Source: Paenirhodobacter ferrireducens
GTDB lineage: Bacteria; Pseudomonadota; Alphaproteobacteria; Rhodobacterales; Rhodobacteraceae
Reading direction: 5' to 3'
Assembly (NCBI RefSeq): GCF_004022265.1
Contig: NZ_SAVB01000020.1
Span: 49,485 to 113,484 of the forward strand
DNA: 64,000 nt
A model generated the notes under the pieces. It ran no database searches and had not been told where the DNA came from. It worked only from the letters and a program-made list of their open reading frames with translations. The position numbers and the translations under genes were made by a program. Below, piece after piece: positions 45,871 through 56,197 of the stretch (the first letter of the stretch is position 1; every line of letters begins with the position of its first letter).

Positions 45871-47385
45871 ATGGTCGCGACGACCTACACGGTGGCGTTC
45901 GAGGGGGTCGAAGCGCGACTCGTCGAGGTGCAATGCGCGCTCGCCGCCGGCATGCCCGCCTTCTCGATCGTCGGCCTGCCCGACAAGGCGGTGAGCGAGG
46001 CGCGCGAGCGGGTGCGCGCGGCGCTGGCGGCGCTGTCGATCGCCCTGCCGATGCGGCGGATCACGGTGAACCTGTCGCCCGCCGACCTGCCGAAGGAAGG
46101 CTCGCATTTCGACCTGCCGATCGCACTCGGCCTGCTCGCTGCGATCGGCATCGTGCCGCCCGAGGAGGTCGAGGGGCTGGTCTCGCTGGGCGAGCTGTCG
46201 CTCGACGGCCGGGTGGTGGCGGTGACCGGGGCGCTGCCCGCGGCGATGGCCGCGGCCGAGGAAGACCGCGCCCTCCTTTGCCCCGCCGCCTGTGGCGCCG
46301 AGGCCGCCTGGGTCGCCGCGACCCCGGTCTTTGCGGCGGCCACGCTGAACGACGCGATCCGCCACCTGACGACGCAGGCGCCGCTGCCCCCCGCCCGTCC
46401 GGGCGAGGTCACCGCCCCCGCCGCCGCGCGCGATCTGCGCGACGTGAAGGGCCAGGAACGGGCGAAACGCGCACTCGAGATCGCCGCGGCGGGGCGGCAC
46501 CACCTGATGATGGTCGGCCCGCCCGGCGCCGGCAAGTCGATGCTCGCCGCCCGCCTGCCCGGCATCCTGCCCGATCTGACGCCGGTCGAGGCGCTCGAAA
46601 CCTCGATGATCCACTCGGTCTCGGGCCTCCTTGGCGACGGCGGCATCTCGCGCAGCCGGCCGTTCCGCGAGCCGCATCACACGGCCTCGATGGCCGCGAT
46701 GATCGGCGGCGGGCGCGGCGCACGGCCCGGCGAGGTCAGCCTTGCCCATAACGGCGTGCTCTTCATGGATGAATTCCCGGAGTTTCCCCGCGCCGTCCTC
46801 GAAACCCTGCGCCAGCCGGTCGAGACCGGCGAGGTGGTGGTCGCCCGCGCCAACGCCCATGTGCGCTATCCCTGCCACTTCCTGCTGGTCGCCGCCGCGA
46901 ACCCCTGTCGCTGCGGCCATCTGGGCGACGCCGCCCGCGCCTGCGCCCGCGCGCCCGGCTGCGGCGCCGATTACCTCGGCCGGATCTCGGGACCGCTGAT
47001 GGACCGCTTCGATCTGCGCATCGAGGTGCCGGCGGTCGATTGGCGCGCGCTCGAGCTGCCCGCCGCGGGCGAGGGCTCGGCCGAGGTCGCCGCCCGGGTG
47101 GCGTCGGCGCGCGCCGTGCAGGCGCGCCGCTTTGCCAATGTGCCCGGGGTGCGGGTGAATGCCGAGGCCGAGGGCGCGCTGCTCGAGGAAATCGCCGCGC
47201 CCGACGCCGAAGGGCGCGCGCTTCTCGGCCGCGTCGCCGAACGGTTCGGGCTGACCGCACGCGGCTACCACCGGGTGCTGCGCAGCGCGCGCACGATCGC
47301 CGATCTCGACGGGGCAGACCGGGTCCGGCTGCCGCATCTGGCGGAAGCCGTCAGCTATCGCCTCACCGCCGGTCCGGCAGGCTGA
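45871..47385 (+). CDS. comM: ComM/YifB-family AAA+ ATPase
   Basis: 504 residues, Mg-chelatase-like AAA+ protein that promotes branch migration during natural transformation in other bacteria. The N-terminal S5-like part shows MPAFSIVGLPDKAVSEARERVRAAL; the ATPase has Walker A GPPGAGKSML near residue 215, LFMDEFPEF as Walker B, and a CxC-x8-type zinc segment PCRCGHLGD. ATG is preceded by GGAGG. A 23-bp overlap with the convergent esterase gene at the end is visible. Confidence 0.92.
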   Translation: MVATTYTVAFEGVEARLVEVQCALAAGMPAFSIVGLPDKAVSEARERVRAALAALSIALPMRRITVNLSPADLPKEGSHFDLPIALGLLAAIGIVPPEEVEGLVSLGELSLDGRVVAVTGALPAAMAAAEEDRALLCPAACGAEAAWVAATPVFAAATLNDAIRHLTTQAPLPPARPGEVTAPAAARDLRDVKGQERAKRALEIAAAGRHHLMMVGPPGAGKSMLAARLPGILPDLTPVEALETSMIHSVSGLLGDGGISRSRPFREPHHTASMAAMIGGGRGARPGEVSLAHNGVLFMDEFPEFPRAVLETLRQPVETGEVVVARANAHVRYPCHFLLVAAANPCRCGHLGDAARACARAPGCGADYLGRISGPLMDRFDLRIEVPAVDWRALELPAAGEGSAEVAARVASARAVQARRFANVPGVRVNAEAEGALLEEIAAPDAEGRALLGRVAERFGLTARGYHRVLRSARTIADLDGADRVRLPHLAEAVSYRLTAGPAG

Positions 47386-48274
47386 GCATCCGCCGCGCCG
47401 CGCGCGCCGCATCGCTCAGCGCCGCGCGCGCCTCGGGCACCCAGCCGTCGAAGAAGTGCCACACGTGCAGCGCGTCGGGCCAGCTCTGCACCGTGACCTC
47501 GGCGCCGAAGCCGCGCAGCCGCTCGGCCATGCGCAGGCTGTCATCCCGCAGGATCTCGCTTTGCGAACAGTGCAGCAACACCGGCGGGCAGCCCGGGAAG
47601 GCCGCGAAAAGCGGCGAGGCATCGGGGTCGTCGGCAGCGTGAGTGCCAAGATACAGCCGCGCCACCTCGTCCAGCCGCTCGGCCGGCAGCATCGGATCGG
47701 TCGCCGCATTCTCGCGGATCGAGGCGCCCGAACCGGTCAGGTCGGTCCAGGGCGAAAAGGCGATCAGCCCGGCCGGCGGCGTGCCCCGCGCGCACAGCCG
47801 CGCGAGCAGCGCGAGTGCCAGCCCGCCGCCCGCACTGTCCCCCGAGAGCACGATCTGCCCCGGCGCATGGCCGCGTGCGATCAGATCGTCCCAGACCGCA
47901 AGCGAATCGGTCAGCGCGGCGGGGTGCGGGTGTTCTGGCGCAAGGCGATGATCGGGCAGGATCACCTCGACGCCCGCCAGCCGCGCAAACCGCGCCATCA
48001 TCGCCAGATGCGTGCGCGGCCCGCCCGCGACATGGGCACCGCCATGCAGATGCAGGACAAGCGCCCCGCGGGCGGCGGGGCCCGAGCGCACCGAGAGCGC
48101 CGGCCGCCCGCCCAGGACAAGGGGCAGCGCGGCGACGAAGGGCGGCATGCGGAAGAACAGCACCGCGCCGCGCTCCATCGCGCCCCGCGCCAGATCCGGA
48201 TCGATCACCCGCGCCATCTGCGGCTTTGCCAGCAGCCCCGCGAGGCGACCGAGCAACCGCAGCCGCAGGCTCAC
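47363..48274 (-). CDS. Alpha/beta hydrolase of the HSL (hormone-sensitive lipase) family
   Basis: 303 residues. Catalytic Ser in GDSAGG (near residue 145), oxyanion motif [10 protein letters not shown] replacing HGGG, Asp in the [10 protein letters not shown] region and His in DALHVWHFF. Typical of HSL-family esterases acting on short acyl esters; the natural substrate is unknown. Starts at GTG, overlapping the gshB stop by 4 bp. Its tail overlaps comM. Confidence 0.88.
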   Translation of the reverse strand: MSLRLRLLGRLAGLLAKPQMARVIDPDLARGAMERGAVLFFRMPPFVAALPLVLGGRPALSVRSGPAARGALVLHLHGGAHVAGGPRTHLAMMARFARLAGVEVILPDHRLAPEHPHPAALTDSLAVWDDLIARGHAPGQIVLSGDSAGGGLALALLARLCARGTPPAGLIAFSPWTDLTGSGASIRENAATDPMLPAERLDEVARLYLGTHAADDPDASPLFAAFPGCPPVLLHCSQSEILRDDSLRMAERLRGFGAEVTVQSWPDALHVWHFFDGWVPEARAALSDAARAARRMLSLPDRR

Positions 48275-49218
48275 CGCGTTGCCCGCTTCGCCTCGATCAC
48301 CTGCCAGATCTTCTCGGCGATGTTCGTGCCCTCGAACCGCTCGAGTTCCTGGATGCCGGTGGGCGAGGTGACGTTGATCTCGGTCAGCCAGTCGCCGATC
48401 ACGTCGATGCCGACGAAGACCTGACCCTTCTCGCGCAGCACCGGGCCGATGCGGGCGCAGATCTCGAGGTCGCGCTCGGTCAGGCCGACCCGTTCGGGGC
48501 GGCCGCCGACATGCATGTTCGAGCGGGTCTCGCCCTCGGCCGGCACGCGGTTGATCGCGCCCACGGGCTCGCCATCGACGAGGATGATGCGCTTGTCGCC
48601 CTGCACCACGGCGGGCACGTATTTCTGCACGATCAGCGGCTCGCGGCTGATGCCGGTGAAGAGCTCGTGCAGCGAGGCGAGATTGCGGTCGTTCGGGTCG
48701 AGCCGGAACACGCCTGCACCACCATTGCCGTAAAGCGGCTTCAGGATGACGTCACCATGACGCGCCTTGAATTCGCGGATCGTGGCCAGATCGCGCGCGA
48801 TCAGCGTGGGCGGCGTCAGATCCGGAAAGTTCAGCACCAGAAGCTTCTCGGGCGAGTTGCGCACCCAGAACGGGTCGTTGACGACGAGCGTCGCGGGGTG
48901 AATGCGCTCGAGGATATGGGTCGTGGTGATATAGCCCATGTCGAAGGGCGGATCCTGACGCAGCCAGACCACGTCGAAATCCGACAGGTCGACCTCGGCC
49001 TCGGCGCCGAGGGTGAAGTGATTGCCCTTCTCGCGCCGCACGGTCAGCGGCCAGCCGCGGGCCAGCACCCTGCCCTCGCGGTAGATCAGCTTGTCGGGCG
49101 TGTAATAGAACAGCTCATGCCCCCGCGCCTGTGCCTCTTCGGCCAGCCGGAAGGTGCTGTCGGCGTCGATGTTGATTGCACCGATCGGGTCCATCTGGAT
49201 CGCAACTTTCAAGGCCAT
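48271..49218 (-). CDS. gshB: Glutathione synthetase
   Basis: 315 residues. Joins gamma-glutamylcysteine with glycine using ATP. ATP-grasp features: [58 protein letters not shown], and [21 protein letters not shown] at the end. [12 protein letters not shown] is the usual start. It lies 69 bp downstream of yraN and feeds into the esterase gene through an overlap. Confidence 0.97.
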   Translation of the reverse strand: MALKVAIQMDPIGAINIDADSTFRLAEEAQARGHELFYYTPDKLIYREGRVLARGWPLTVRREKGNHFTLGAEAEVDLSDFDVVWLRQDPPFDMGYITTTHILERIHPATLVVNDPFWVRNSPEKLLVLNFPDLTPPTLIARDLATIREFKARHGDVILKPLYGNGGAGVFRLDPNDRNLASLHELFTGISREPLIVQKYVPAVVQGDKRIILVDGEPVGAINRVPAEGETRSNMHVGGRPERVGLTERDLEICARIGPVLREKGQVFVGIDVIGDWLTEINVTSPTGIQELERFEGTNIAEKIWQVIEAKRATR

Positions 49219-49287
49219 GTCGCCCCCTTTCGTTGCGCCCTTGATGCCCCGGCCGTGACCGCGATGCAATCGGCTCAGTCGATCAGC

Positions 49288-49647
49288 TCAGTCGAAGTGA
49301 TAGGCGTTCTCGAGAATCTCGATCCGCCCCTGCGCATCGACCAGCGCCACGTCAAAGCGCCGGTCGAGATTGGCGCAATCGGGCGCGCCCGCGACGAACT
49401 CGTCGGCCGAGACGAAGATCCGGCGCATCTGCCGCCGGGTCAGCCGCTCGGCCGCCCAGGCATGGGTCTGCGCCCGCTTCACCTCGATGAAGATCACTGT
49501 GTCGCCCTCGCGCGCGATCAGGTCGATCTCGCCGCCATAGTGGCCGCGCCAGCGCTGCGCGGTGATCCGCCGCCCCGCCTGCGCGTAATGCTCAGCAACC
49601 TGGTGCTCGGCCGCAAGGCCGGCATGGTAGGACATCGCTCCGCTCAT
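49288..49647 (-). CDS. yraN: YraN family (UPF0102) endonuclease-like protein
   Basis: 119 residues of the PD-(D/E)XK-like UPF0102 family. Core residues are in GGEIDLIAREGDT and VIFIEVKRA. The physiological function is unproven; its neighbours rsmI and an LpoA-like gene are the same as in E. coli. The ATG overlaps the rsmI stop (ATGA). Confidence 0.93.
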   Translation of the reverse strand: MSGAMSYHAGLAAEHQVAEHYAQAGRRITAQRWRGHYGGEIDLIAREGDTVIFIEVKRAQTHAWAAERLTRRQMRRIFVSADEFVAGAPDCANLDRRFDVALVDAQGRIEILENAYHFD

Positions 49648-50549
49648 CTGTCCTTCTCCAGCTCCAGCGCGGCCTGATAGACTTCCCGCCGGGGCAGGCC
49701 CAGCAGGCCGGCCACCTCGGCCGCCGCATCCTTGACGCTCATGCGTGCGAGACGCTCCCGCAACGCAGCTTCCACCTCCTCCGCGCCGACCACGCGCTCG
49801 GCAGCGCGATCGACGAGGACCACGATCTCCCCCTTCACCGGTGCCGCCGCATAGTCCGCGGCGAGGGTGGCAAGGGTGCCGCGCCGCACCTCCTCGAATC
49901 GCTTGGTGAGTTCGCGGCAGACCGCGGCATCGCGATCTGGTCCGTATTCTGTCACCAGATCCCCTAACATTTCCCCAACGCGTTTGGGCGATTCGTAGAA
50001 CACCAGCGTCGCCGGCACGGCGGCGAAGTCGCGCAACCATTTGCGGCGGGCGGAACCGCCGCTCGGCGGGAAGCCCGCGAAGAAGAAGCGGTCGGTCGGC
50101 AGCCCCGAGACGGTGAGCGCCGCCAGCACCGCCGAGGGCCCGGGGGCGGCGTAGACCGGGTATCCCGCGGCGATCGCGGCGCGGCCGAGGTGATAGCCCG
50201 GGTCCGAGACGAGCGGCGTGCCCGCCTCGGAGGCATAGGCAACCGAACGCCCCTCGCCGAGCGCGCGCAACAGCCGCGCCCGCGCGCCCTCGCCGCTGTG
50301 GTCGTGATAGGCGACGACCGCCCGGCCGGCGAGCGGCACGCCGTGGATCTCCATCAGGTGGCGCAGGGTGCGGGTGTCCTCGGCCGCCAGCACGTCGGCC
50401 TCGCGCAGGATGTCTAGGGCGCGCAGGGTGATGTCTCGCGCCGCTCCGATCGGCGTCGCGATGAAGTGCAGCCCCGGCACGAGCGCCCGTCCGCCCGACA
50501 CCCGGTCCCGCGCCGGCAGGCTTTCGCCGCCTTCCTCTTCCAGATCCAT
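49644..50549 (-). CDS. rsmI: 16S rRNA (cytidine-1402-2'-O) methyltransferase
   Basis: 301 residues. A tetrapyrrole-methylase-fold SAM enzyme that methylates the ribose of C1402 in the P-site region of 16S rRNA. FIATPIGAARDITLRALDIL, AAEDTRTLRHLMEIHGV, SEAGTPLVSDPGYHL and FFFAGFPP are the family's segments in order. ATG at 50549 chosen; a GTG at 50558 sits too close to the AAAGG site. Confidence 0.96.
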   Translation of the reverse strand: MDLEEEGGESLPARDRVSGGRALVPGLHFIATPIGAARDITLRALDILREADVLAAEDTRTLRHLMEIHGVPLAGRAVVAYHDHSGEGARARLLRALGEGRSVAYASEAGTPLVSDPGYHLGRAAIAAGYPVYAAPGPSAVLAALTVSGLPTDRFFFAGFPPSGGSARRKWLRDFAAVPATLVFYESPKRVGEMLGDLVTEYGPDRDAAVCRELTKRFEEVRRGTLATLAADYAAAPVKGEIVVLVDRAAERVVGAEEVEAALRERLARMSVKDAAAEVAGLLGLPRREVYQAALELEKDR

Positions 50550-50646
50550 CGCCGGCACCTTTCATCGCTGCTGCAAAGTTTACTTCACGGGGCGAAACGC
50601 TTAGGGTTCGGCCGTGGTCCCCCTGCCGTTGGAACAGAGGTCGTAT

Positions 50647-51822
50647 ATGTTTGCGAAATTGCGTACCCCCCGCAACCCCGTGCTGAAATTCGGCGCGATG
50701 CTCTCGGCGCTCTGGCTGGCGGCCTGCACCCCTGGCAGCGAGGGCGGCTCGGGGCCGCGGCTGAGTTCGGGGCAGGCGGTGCCGGTGGCGCTGCTGGTGC
50801 CCGGCGGCTCGGGCGCAACGGGCGACGAGACGCTGGCGAAATCGCTGCGTCAGGCGGCGGAACTGGCGATCTCCGACCTCGACGGGGTGAAGATCGACCT
50901 GCGCGTCTACAACACAGGCGGCAGCCCGGCGCAGGCCGCCGAGGCCGCGACCAAGGCCGTCGACGCCGGCGCGAAGATCATCCTCGGCCCGGTCTTCGCC
51001 GAGGCGGCGAATGCCGCAGGCCTCGCCGTCGCGAACCGCGGCGTGAGCGTGCTGTCCTTCTCGAACAACACCGACATCGCCGGCGGCAACGTCTTCGTGC
51101 TCGGCCCGACCTTCCCGAACACCGCGAACCGGCTGGTCAGCTATGCCGCGGCGCAGGGCAAGCGGCGAATCCTGGTGGTCAACGACCAGACCACCGCGGG
51201 CGAGATCGGCGCCCGTGCGATCACCGCCGCGATCTCGCGCAGCGGTGCCAGCAACGCCGGGCAGATCTCCTATCCGTTCTCGCAGCAGGACGTGACCAAT
51301 GTCGCCCCGCAGATCGCCGCGCAGGTGCGAAGCGGCAACGTCGATGCGCTGTTTCTGACCGCCGACACCGCCGGCGCGCTGCCGTTGCTGGCGCAGCTTC
51401 TGCCACAACAGGGCGTCGACCCGGCGCAGACCAAGTTCATCGGCCTCACCCGCTGGGACATCCCGCCCGCCACGCTGGCCCTGCCCGGGTTGCAGGGGGG
51501 CTGGTTCGCCCTGCCCGACCCGAACCTGAACACCCGCTTCAAGGCGCGCTATCAGACCGCCTTCGGCGCGGCCCCGCATCCGATCGCCGGGCTCGCCTAT
51601 GACGGCATCGCGGCGATCGGTGCCCTGGTCAAATCCGGCCGTTCCGATGCGCTCTCGCGCGCCGCGCTGACCCAGCCCGCGGGCTTCGTCGGCGTCAACG
51701 GCATCTTCCGGCTGCGCTCCGACGGCAGCAACGAGCGCGGTCTGGCCGTGGCCGAGATCCGCAACAATCAGGTCGTGGTGATCGACCCGGCCCCGAGATC
51801 CTTCGGCGGCGCAGGCTTCTGA
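50647..51822 (+). CDS. LpoA-like penicillin-binding protein activator lipoprotein
   Basis: 391 residues, lipoprotein signal with Cys27 (LSALWLAACTPGSEGG). The mature part is a type-1 periplasmic-binding fold: VPVALLVPGGSGATGDETLAKSL, then LRVYNTGGSPAQAAEAATKAV and GPVFAEAANAAG. In enterobacteria LpoA activates PBP1a from the outer membrane; the alphaproteobacterial role is inferred from fold and from the adjacent rsmI-yraN genes. AGAGG before the ATG. Confidence 0.85.
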   Translation: MFAKLRTPRNPVLKFGAMLSALWLAACTPGSEGGSGPRLSSGQAVPVALLVPGGSGATGDETLAKSLRQAAELAISDLDGVKIDLRVYNTGGSPAQAAEAATKAVDAGAKIILGPVFAEAANAAGLAVANRGVSVLSFSNNTDIAGGNVFVLGPTFPNTANRLVSYAAAQGKRRILVVNDQTTAGEIGARAITAAISRSGASNAGQISYPFSQQDVTNVAPQIAAQVRSGNVDALFLTADTAGALPLLAQLLPQQGVDPAQTKFIGLTRWDIPPATLALPGLQGGWFALPDPNLNTRFKARYQTAFGAAPHPIAGLAYDGIAAIGALVKSGRSDALSRAALTQPAGFVGVNGIFRLRSDGSNERGLAVAEIRNNQVVVIDPAPRSFGGAGF

Positions 51823-51871
51823 GCCGGCCCCGCCCCTTCCAGCAAAGGCCCACCCGGGACATGGCGACCAA

Positions 51872-54634
51872 GTGACCGACCTTCCGACCTCCGCCCCGGC
51901 AACCGCCGGGGCGCCCTTGCTTCTGAGCCCCGACCGCCTGATCCCCGCGCTCGACGCGGCGCTCTCCGAGACGCGCGACGAGCGCACCCTGCGCACCGAA
52001 ACCGTGGCCTTCCTCGCCGCCGCGCGCGAGAAGGCGACGCCCTGGATCGAGGCCGATTTCGCCGGCCATCCCCGCTCTGCCCGCGAGACCGTGCTGCATT
52101 ACGCGCAGATGACCGACGGCATCGTCCGCGCGGTGCTGCATGTCGCCACCGACCGGCGGCACCCGCACCCCCGCGCCTCGGAGACCGAGCGCCTCGCCGT
52201 GCTTGCCGTGGGCGGCTATGGCCGCGCCGAGATGGCGCCGTTCTCGGATGTCGACCTGCTGTTCCTGACGCCCTGGAAGATCACCGCCTGGGCCGAAAGC
52301 GTGATCGAGTCGATGCTGTACATGCTGTGGGATCTGAAGCTGAAGGTCGGCCATGCCTCGCGCAGCATCGACGAATGCCTGCATCTGGGCCGCGAGGATG
52401 TGACGATCCGCACCGCCCTGCTCGAGCTGCGCCATGTCGCCGGCGACGAGCTGCTCACCGTGCAGCTGACCGAGACGCTGCGCAACGACCTGTTCCGCTC
52501 GACCGGGCCCGAGTTCATCGAGGCGAAGCTCGCCGAACGCGCCGAACGCCACAAGCGCCAGGGCGGGCAGCGCTATGTGCTCGAGCCGAACGTCAAGGAG
52601 GGCAAGGGCGGGTTGCGCGATCTGCAGACGCTCTACTGGATCGCGAAATACATCCACGGCGTGCACAAGGCGGCCGAGCTGGTGCCGCTGGGCGTCTTCA
52701 CCGCCGAGGAATACCAGCATTTCCGCGATGCCGAGGATTTCCTCTGGGCGGTGCGCTGCCATCTGCACCTGATCGCCGGGCGCGCCTCGGACCAGCTCAC
52801 CTTCGACATGCAGGTCGAGGTGGCGCGGCGCATGGGCTTTGCCGACACCGCCGGACGCCGCGGCGTCGAGGTGTTCATGCAGACCTACTTCCGCCACGCC
52901 ACGATGGTGGGCGAGGTCACCCGCATCTTCCTGACCAAGCTCGAGGCGCAGCATGTGCGCGTGCCGCCGATCTACAAGCGCCTGTTCCGCCGCCGCAAGC
53001 CGCTGATCGCGCCCCTCATCGACGACAACGGCCGGGTCAACATCGGCGACAGGAAGGCCTTCCTGGCCGATCCGCTGAACCTTCTGCGGATCTTCGAGGA
53101 GGCGCTGCGCACCGGGATGCTGATCCACCCCGACGCGATGCGGGTGATCTCGGCGCATCTCGACCTGTTCGACGACAAGCTGCGCGAGAACCGCGAGGCG
53201 GCGCGGATCTTCCTCGACCTGCTGCTCAAGCACGGCAACCCGGAACGCTCGCTGCGGCGGATGAACGAACTCGGTGTGCTGTCCGCCTTCATCCCCGAGT
53301 TCGAACCGATCGTGGCGATGATGCAGTTCAACATGTATCACAGCTACACCGTGGACGAACACACGATCCAGGTGATCTCGACCCTCGCGCAGATCGAGCG
53401 CGGCGAGCTGGTCGAGGAGCTGCCGCTGTCCTCCCACATCCTGAAGGAGGGGATCAACCGGCGGGTGATGTATGTGGCGCTGCTGCTCCACGACATCGGC
53501 AAGGGCCGGCCCGAGGACCATTCGATCCTCGGCGCGCAGATCTCGCGCAAGGTGGCGCCGCGGCTTGGCCTGAACGCCGAGGAATGCGAGACGGTGGAAT
53601 GGCTGATCCGGCATCACCTGCTGATGTCCGACGTGGCGCAGAAACGCGACCTGTCGGACCCGCGCACGATCCGCGACTTCGCCAAGATGGTGAAGTCGAA
53701 GCGCCGGCTCGAGCTGCTGACCGTGCTCACCGTATGCGACATCCGCGGCGTCGGGCCGGGGGTGTGGAACAACTGGAAGGCCTCGCTGCTGCGCCGGCTC
53801 TATTCCGACACCGCCCGCGCACTCGAGCACGGGATGGAGGCGCTGAACCGCGAACAGCGCTCGAGCGAGGCGAAGCGCGCGCTGCGCGAGGCGCTCTCGG
53901 GCTGGGACGCGAAGGACCTGCGCACCGAGCTGGGCCGGCATTACGATCCCTACTGGCAGGGTCTGTCGACCGAGACCCAGGTGATCTTCGCCGAACTGCT
54001 GCGCGATCTCGGCGATGACGAGATCCGCATCGACCTGCACCCCGACCCCGATCACGATGCGACCCGCGCGGCCTTTGCACTCGCCGACCATCCGGGCATC
54101 TTCTCGCGGCTTGCCGGCGCGCTGGCGCTCGTTGGTGCGAACGTGGTCGACGCGCGCACCTATACCTCGAAGGACGGCTATGCGACCGCCGTCTTCTGGG
54201 TGCAGGACGCCGAGGGCCACCCCTACGAGGCATCGCGCCTGCCGCGGCTGCGCAAGATGATCGACCGCACACTGAAGGGCGAGGTGGTGGCGCGCGACGC
54301 GCTGAAGGACCGCGACAAGGTGAAGAAGCGCGAGCGCGAGTTCCGCTTCCCGACCCATATCACCTTCGACAACGAGGGCTCGGATATCTACACCATCGTC
54401 GAGGTCGATACCCGCGACCGGCCCGGGCTGCTTTACGACCTGACCCGCGCGCTGGCCTCGTCGAACATCTACATCGCCTCGGCGGTGATCGCGACCTATG
54501 GCGCGCAGGTGGTCGACAGCTTCTACGTCAAGGACACCTTCGGGCTGAAGCTGTCGAAGACGAAGCAGGAGGCACTGGACAAGAAGCTGCGCGAGGCGAT
54601 CGCGCGCGGGGCGGAAAGGGCTGCCACGGCATGA
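51872..54634 (+). CDS. glnD: [Protein-PII] uridylyltransferase / uridylyl-removing enzyme
   Basis: 920 residues. Senses glutamine and adds or removes UMP on PII proteins, controlling nitrogen assimilation. Nucleotidyltransferase motif GGYGRAEMAPFSDVDLL at 114-130 with Asp126 and Asp128, HD domain LLLHDIGKGRPEDHS, and two C-terminal ACT domains (HPGIFSRLAGALALVG and RPGLLYDLTRALASS). The start is GTG at 51872 with only a weak GGGAC site. Overlaps murJ by 4 bp. Confidence 0.96.
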   Translation: MTDLPTSAPATAGAPLLLSPDRLIPALDAALSETRDERTLRTETVAFLAAAREKATPWIEADFAGHPRSARETVLHYAQMTDGIVRAVLHVATDRRHPHPRASETERLAVLAVGGYGRAEMAPFSDVDLLFLTPWKITAWAESVIESMLYMLWDLKLKVGHASRSIDECLHLGREDVTIRTALLELRHVAGDELLTVQLTETLRNDLFRSTGPEFIEAKLAERAERHKRQGGQRYVLEPNVKEGKGGLRDLQTLYWIAKYIHGVHKAAELVPLGVFTAEEYQHFRDAEDFLWAVRCHLHLIAGRASDQLTFDMQVEVARRMGFADTAGRRGVEVFMQTYFRHATMVGEVTRIFLTKLEAQHVRVPPIYKRLFRRRKPLIAPLIDDNGRVNIGDRKAFLADPLNLLRIFEEALRTGMLIHPDAMRVISAHLDLFDDKLRENREAARIFLDLLLKHGNPERSLRRMNELGVLSAFIPEFEPIVAMMQFNMYHSYTVDEHTIQVISTLAQIERGELVEELPLSSHILKEGINRRVMYVALLLHDIGKGRPEDHSILGAQISRKVAPRLGLNAEECETVEWLIRHHLLMSDVAQKRDLSDPRTIRDFAKMVKSKRRLELLTVLTVCDIRGVGPGVWNNWKASLLRRLYSDTARALEHGMEALNREQRSSEAKRALREALSGWDAKDLRTELGRHYDPYWQGLSTETQVIFAELLRDLGDDEIRIDLHPDPDHDATRAAFALADHPGIFSRLAGALALVGANVVDARTYTSKDGYATAVFWVQDAEGHPYEASRLPRLRKMIDRTLKGEVVARDALKDRDKVKKREREFRFPTHITFDNEGSDIYTIVEVDTRDRPGLLYDLTRALASSNIYIASAVIATYGAQVVDSFYVKDTFGLKLSKTKQEALDKKLREAIARGAERAATA

Positions 54635-56178
54635 AACCGGTCCGCCTGGTGCGCGGATTCCTGACGGTGGGGGGCTGGACCTTCGGCTCCCGCCTGCTGG
54701 GATTCGTCCGCGACATGATGATCGCCGCCTATCTGGGCTCGGGCCCGGTGGCCGAGGCCTTCCTCGTCTCCTTCTCGCTGCCGAACATGTTCCGTCGCTT
54801 CTTCGCCGAAGGCGCGTTCAACATGGCCTTCGTGCCGATGTTCGCGAAGAAGCTCGAGGCGGGCGACGACCCGAAGGGCTTTGCGCAGGACGCCTTCTCG
54901 GGGCTTTCCGCGGTGCTGATCCTGTTCACCGTGCTCGGCACGCTCGCCATGCCCTGGCTCGTCTGGGCGATGGCCTCGGGCTTTCACGGGGACGAGCGTT
55001 TCACCCTCGCCGTGCTTTATGGCCGGATCGGCTTCTCCTACATCCTCTTCATCTCGCTCGTCGCGCTGCTCTCGGGCGTGCTGAATGCCTTTGGCCATTT
55101 CACCGAGGCCTCGCTGGTGCCGGTGCTGATGAACCTGATGTTCATCGTGGCGATGTGGATGGCGGACAAGGCCGGCTGGGACATGGGGCTGACGCTCGCC
55201 TGGACGGTGCCGGTGACGGGGGTGGCGCAGTTTGCCTTCACCTGGGTCTCGGCACAGCGGCTTGGCTTTGCACTCTGGCCCGGGCGACCACGGATGACGC
55301 CCGAGCTGAAACGGCTCCTCATCATCGCCGGCCCCGCGGTGCTGGCGGGTGGCGTCGTTCAGGTGAACCTGCTCGTCGGGCGCCAAGTGGCGTCCTTCAC
55401 CGAGGGGGCGGTCGCCTGGCTCAGCTATGCCGACCGGCTCTATCAGCTGCCGCTTGGCGTCGTCGGCATCGCGATCGGCACCGTGCTCTTGCCGGTGCTG
55501 TCGCGCCACCTGCGGGCGGGCGACATGGCGGCCTCGCGCGACAGCTTCTCGCGCGGCGCGGAATTCGCGCTGTTCCTGACCGTGCCCGCCGCCGTGGCCC
55601 TTGTGGTGATCGCGACGCCGCTGATCTCGGTGCTCTACGACCGCGGCGCCTGGCGGGCCGAGGACACCACGGCGACGGCCCTCGCGCTTGCCGCCTATGG
55701 CCTCGGCCTGCCGGCCTTCGTGCTGCAAAAGGTGCTGCAACCGCTGTTCTACGCGCGCGAAGACACACGCAGGCCGTTCTATTACGCGGTCTTCTCGATG
55801 GTCACCAACGCGGGCTTCGCGATCGGCATGATGCCGGTGATGGGCTTCATGGCGGCGGCGCTCGCCACCACCGTCTCGGGCTGGGTGATGGTCGCGCAGC
55901 TGTGGTGGGGCGCGCGCAACATGGGCGAGGCCGCCCATCCCGACGCCCGCTTCTGGCGCCGGTTCTGGCGCATCGCCCTCGCCTCGGCGGTGATGGGGGT
56001 GCAGCTGTGGTTCACCGCCGACGCGCTTGCGCCGATGCTGGCCGCGCATGGCGCCCGCTGGGGAGCGCTGGCGATCCTGTGCGGCTCGGGGATTGCGGTC
56101 TACTTCGGCCTTGGCGCATTGATCGGCGCCTATGGCGCGGGCGAGCTCAGGGCGATGCTGCGGCGCAAGCGGGGCTGA
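54631..56178 (+). CDS. murJ: Lipid II flippase
   Basis: 515 residues with about 14 transmembrane helices of the MOP superfamily. MKPVRLVRGFLTVGGWTFGSRLLGFVRD shows the family's N-terminus; conserved charged residues fall in FFAEGAFNMAFVPMF and YADRLYQLPLGVVGIAIGTVLLP. It moves lipid-linked peptidoglycan precursor across the inner membrane. Starts within the glnD stop (ATGA), so it is coupled to glnD. Confidence 0.95.
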   Translation: MKPVRLVRGFLTVGGWTFGSRLLGFVRDMMIAAYLGSGPVAEAFLVSFSLPNMFRRFFAEGAFNMAFVPMFAKKLEAGDDPKGFAQDAFSGLSAVLILFTVLGTLAMPWLVWAMASGFHGDERFTLAVLYGRIGFSYILFISLVALLSGVLNAFGHFTEASLVPVLMNLMFIVAMWMADKAGWDMGLTLAWTVPVTGVAQFAFTWVSAQRLGFALWPGRPRMTPELKRLLIIAGPAVLAGGVVQVNLLVGRQVASFTEGAVAWLSYADRLYQLPLGVVGIAIGTVLLPVLSRHLRAGDMAASRDSFSRGAEFALFLTVPAAVALVVIATPLISVLYDRGAWRAEDTTATALALAAYGLGLPAFVLQKVLQPLFYAREDTRRPFYYAVFSMVTNAGFAIGMMPVMGFMAAALATTVSGWVMVAQLWWGARNMGEAAHPDARFWRRFWRIALASAVMGVQLWFTADALAPMLAAHGARWGALAILCGSGIAVYFGLGALIGAYGAGELRAMLRRKRG

Positions 56179-56197
56179 GCCCCGCCCGGCCCAGGCC

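Noticed and set aside
49288..51996. A 902-codon leftward frame ending in YraN
   Set aside because: Only the last 119 codons are YraN; the rest is a shadow of rsmI and the LpoA-like gene.
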